From Gammaproteobacteria bacterium (GTDB taxonomy: Bacteria; Pseudomonadota; Gammaproteobacteria; Thiohalospirales; Thiohalospiraceae): a DNA stretch of 7,734 bases. The notes under the pieces were generated by a model that was not told the DNA's origin, did no database searches, and was given only the letters and a program-made list of their open reading frames with translations. A program made the translations under genes and the position numbers. This document shows positions 6,127 through 7,734 of the stretch, piece after piece (the stretch's first letter is position 1; every line of letters starts with the position of its first letter). Where the stretch lies: NCBI GenBank assembly GCA_011322575.1, contig DRMK01000142.1:1-7734 (forward strand), read 5' to 3'.

Positions 6127-7024
6127 TTCCGGCCACCGTTGCGGCTTCATCGCCATCGTCGGTCGGCCCAACGTGGGCAAGTCCACTCTGCTCAACCGGA
6201 TCCTCGGGCAGAAGATCAGCATAACCTCCAGCAAGCCGCAGACCACCAGGCACCGCATCCTCGGGATCAGATCGGGCGAGCGCCTGCAGGCCATCTACGT
6301 GGATACCCCCGGCATCCATCTACAGGCAAAAAGCGCCATGAACCGCTACCTGAACCGGGTGGCCAGCGCCAGCCTGCAGGATGTGGATCTGATTTTATTC
6401 ATGGTGGAGGCGCTGCGCTGGGGCACGGAGGATGAGCTGGTGCTGGAGCGGATCCGGCAGGCAAAGGCGCCAGTGATCCTGCTGGTCAACAAGGTGGATC
6501 GCGTGACCGACAAGTCCCGCCTGCTGCCTTATCTGCAGGAGCTGGGCGGCAGGTACGGCTTCGAGGAGGTTCTCCCCATCTCGGCAACCCGCCGCAGCGA
6601 TCTCCTGCGGGTGGAAGAGGTGGTGGAGCGTCTGCTCCCGCAACAGCCGCCGGTATTCCCCCCTGAGCAGATCACCGATCGCAGCGAGCGTTTTCTGGCC
6701 GCGGAAATCGTGCGCGAGAAACTCATGCGCCGTTTGGGCCAGGAGCTCCCCTACGGGCTTACCGTGGAGATCGAAAGATTTCGGCGCCGCGGTAATGGGC
6801 TTGTCGAGATCGGCGCAGTGATCTGGGTGGAGCGCAGCAGCCACAAGGGGATGGTGATTGGCAGGGATGGCGGCCAGCTGAAAAAGGTTGGCGCGCAGGC
6901 GCGCAGGGATATGGAGCGGCTGCTCGACAGCCGGGTGTTCCTGCAGCTCTGGGTCAAGGTAAAGGAGGGCTGGTCGGATGACGAGCGGGCACTGCGCAGC
7001 CTGGGGTACAGCGATGAGGGGTGA
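6119..7024 (+). CDS. era: Era, GTPase for 16S rRNA/30S subunit maturation
   Basis: This 301-residue protein is the same length as E. coli Era. ATG 6119 overlaps the rnc stop by 8 bases (ATGAGTGA); the frame is open further upstream, but earlier starts lie inside rnc and add residues unlike the family. Motifs: G1 GRPNVGKST at 15-23, switch I region around ITSSKPQTTRHRILGI, G3 DTPG at 62-65, G4 NKVD at 124-127, and an ISAT-type G5 region. The C-terminal KH domain has the G248-R-D-G251 loop and ends in KEGWSDDERALRSLGY, the conserved Era tail. Era binds near the 3' end of 16S rRNA and couples GTP state to 30S assembly; in E. coli it is co-transcribed with rnc, as here. The last 11 bases overlap the recO start. 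Confidence 0.98.
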   Translation: MSDSGHRCGFIAIVGRPNVGKSTLLNRILGQKISITSSKPQTTRHRILGIRSGERLQAIYVDTPGIHLQAKSAMNRYLNRVASASLQDVDLILFMVEALRWGTEDELVLERIRQAKAPVILLVNKVDRVTDKSRLLPYLQELGGRYGFEEVLPISATRRSDLLRVEEVVERLLPQQPPVFPPEQITDRSERFLAAEIVREKLMRRLGQELPYGLTVEIERFRRRGNGLVEIGAVIWVERSSHKGMVIGRDGGQLKKVGAQARRDMERLLDSRVFLQLWVKVKEGWSDDERALRSLGYSDEG

Positions 7025-7730
7025 GCGGCCGGATCTGCAGCCCGCCTACATCCTTCACCAGCGCCCCTATCGTAACAGCAGCCGTCTGCTGGAGGTGTTC
7101 AGCCGCCACCATGGCCGGTTCGGGATGGTGGCGCGCGGGGTAACCCGGCGGCGCTCCGGGCTGCAGGGGAGGTTGCAGCCGTTTCGCCCCCTGCTGATCT
7201 CCTGGCAGGGCCGTGGCGATTTGGCCACCATGCGCGGCGTGGAGCCGGATGGCGAGCCACTGTCGCTCTCCGGCGCGGCCCTGATGAGCGGTTTCTACCT
7301 CAACGAACTGCTGCTGCGCCTTACCGGGCGCCACGTGGCCTGCCCCGCGCTGTTTGACAGCTACTGCGATACATTGAACCGCCTGGCCGCGGGCGGGGTC
7401 AATCAGGAGGCGCTGCGCATTTTCGAGTGCCGGCTGCTGGAGGAGCTGGGCTACGGCATGATCCTGGATCACGATGTGCAGAGCGGGCGGCCGATTCAGC
7501 CCCACGCCCGCTACTGTTATCATATCGAGCGTGGCCCGGTGGAGGTGGCGGCGCAGCAGGGTCCCGGTCCGCAGGTGGCGGGCAGCACCCTGCTGGCGCT
7601 GGCGGCCGGGGAGCTGCGCGACGGGCGTAGCCTGAAGGAGGCGCGCCACCTGATGCGCATGGTTCTGAACCACTACCTGGGGGGCAGGCCGTTGCGTAGC
7701 AGGGAGCTGTTCCGCGCTCTGAAGGAGTAA
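7014..7730 (+). CDS. recO: RecO, DNA repair and recombination mediator
   Basis: This protein is 238 residues from ATG 7014 (E. coli 242). The N-terminal OB-fold segment begins PAYILHQRPYRNSSRLLEVFSRHHGRFGMVARG, followed by LQPFRPLLISWQGRGDL. The helical C-terminal part has MSGFYLNELLLRL, RIFECRLLEELGYG and a closing PYLGG-x-PLRSRELFRAL block, all characteristic of RecO. With RecR it loads RecA onto SSB-coated single strands and anneals complementary strands in the RecFOR pathway. The four-cysteine zinc site found in some RecO proteins is not visible. ATG 7014 overlaps the era stop by 11 bases. A second in-frame ATG at 6978 has a strong AAGGAGG (6962-6968) nine bases upstream and would add 12 residues, but that G-rich stretch also encodes the conserved Era KEG residues, so 7014 is preferred. 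Confidence 0.95.
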   Translation: MRGERPDLQPAYILHQRPYRNSSRLLEVFSRHHGRFGMVARGVTRRRSGLQGRLQPFRPLLISWQGRGDLATMRGVEPDGEPLSLSGAALMSGFYLNELLLRLTGRHVACPALFDSYCDTLNRLAAGGVNQEALRIFECRLLEELGYGMILDHDVQSGRPIQPHARYCYHIERGPVEVAAQQGPGPQVAGSTLLALAAGELRDGRSLKEARHLMRMVLNHYLGGRPLRSRELFRALKE

Positions 7731-7731
7731 C

Positions 7732-7734
7732 ATG
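7732..7734 (+). CDS. pdxJ: Start codon of next gene, probably pdxJ (rest outside window)
   Basis: The window ends on ATG, one base after the recO stop. A good Shine-Dalgarno, GAAGGAG at 7721-7727, lies four bases upstream. No protein sequence is visible. The name pdxJ (pyridoxine 5'-phosphate synthase) is inferred only from the common gene order rnc-era-recO-pdxJ in gammaproteobacteria. Confidence 0.45.

Overview
The window looks like chromosome from a GC-rich gammaproteobacterium. It reads entirely on the + strand and is packed almost end to end with housekeeping genes. The order is rseB (C-terminal part), rseC, mucD/degP-type protease, a small glutaredoxin-like gene, lepA, lepB, rnc, era, recO, and the first codon of what is probably pdxJ. 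It combines the sigma-E/AlgU envelope-stress tail known from Pseudomonas and relatives (rpoE-rseA-rseB-rseC-mucD) with the lepA-lepB-rnc-era-recO-pdxJ block common in gammaproteobacteria. The RseC and MucD sequences, and the glutaredoxin-like gene between mucD and lepA, suggest a lineage outside the Enterobacteria, perhaps Chromatiales-like. The sequence alone does not allow a genus to be named.

Bases 1-2677 are the envelope-stress module. RseB is the periplasmic guardian of the anti-sigma factor RseA. RseC is a small inner-membrane protein with a cysteine cluster. MucD is a secreted trypsin-like protease with two PDZ domains. The glutaredoxin-like protein follows MucD by three bases. rpoE and rseA would be expected just upstream of base 1.

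Bases 2678-2835 are the only sizeable gap, 158 bp. It begins with a T7 run preceded by a possible long-range stem. It also holds a 10-bp direct repeat and an imperfect dyad. It is a plausible boundary between the stress module and the translation/RNA module, but no strong promoter can be read in it.

Bases 2836-7734 hold LepA (EF4, a ribosome-associated GTPase), LepB (signal peptidase I), RNase III, Era (GTPase for 30S maturation), RecO (recombination mediator) and the start of the next gene. These genes overlap by 1 to 44 bases, which indicates co-transcription and probably translational coupling. RNase III and Era act together in rRNA maturation, and LepA also acts on the ribosome. LepB processes exported proteins, of which MucD (with a clear Sec signal peptide) would be one.

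No RNA genes, mobile elements, CRISPR arrays or foreign-looking segments were seen. I found no undescribed biological system. The points worth checking concern start sites, the mucD-lepA gap, and the direct lepB-rnc overlap without the small gene that separates them in Pseudomonas.
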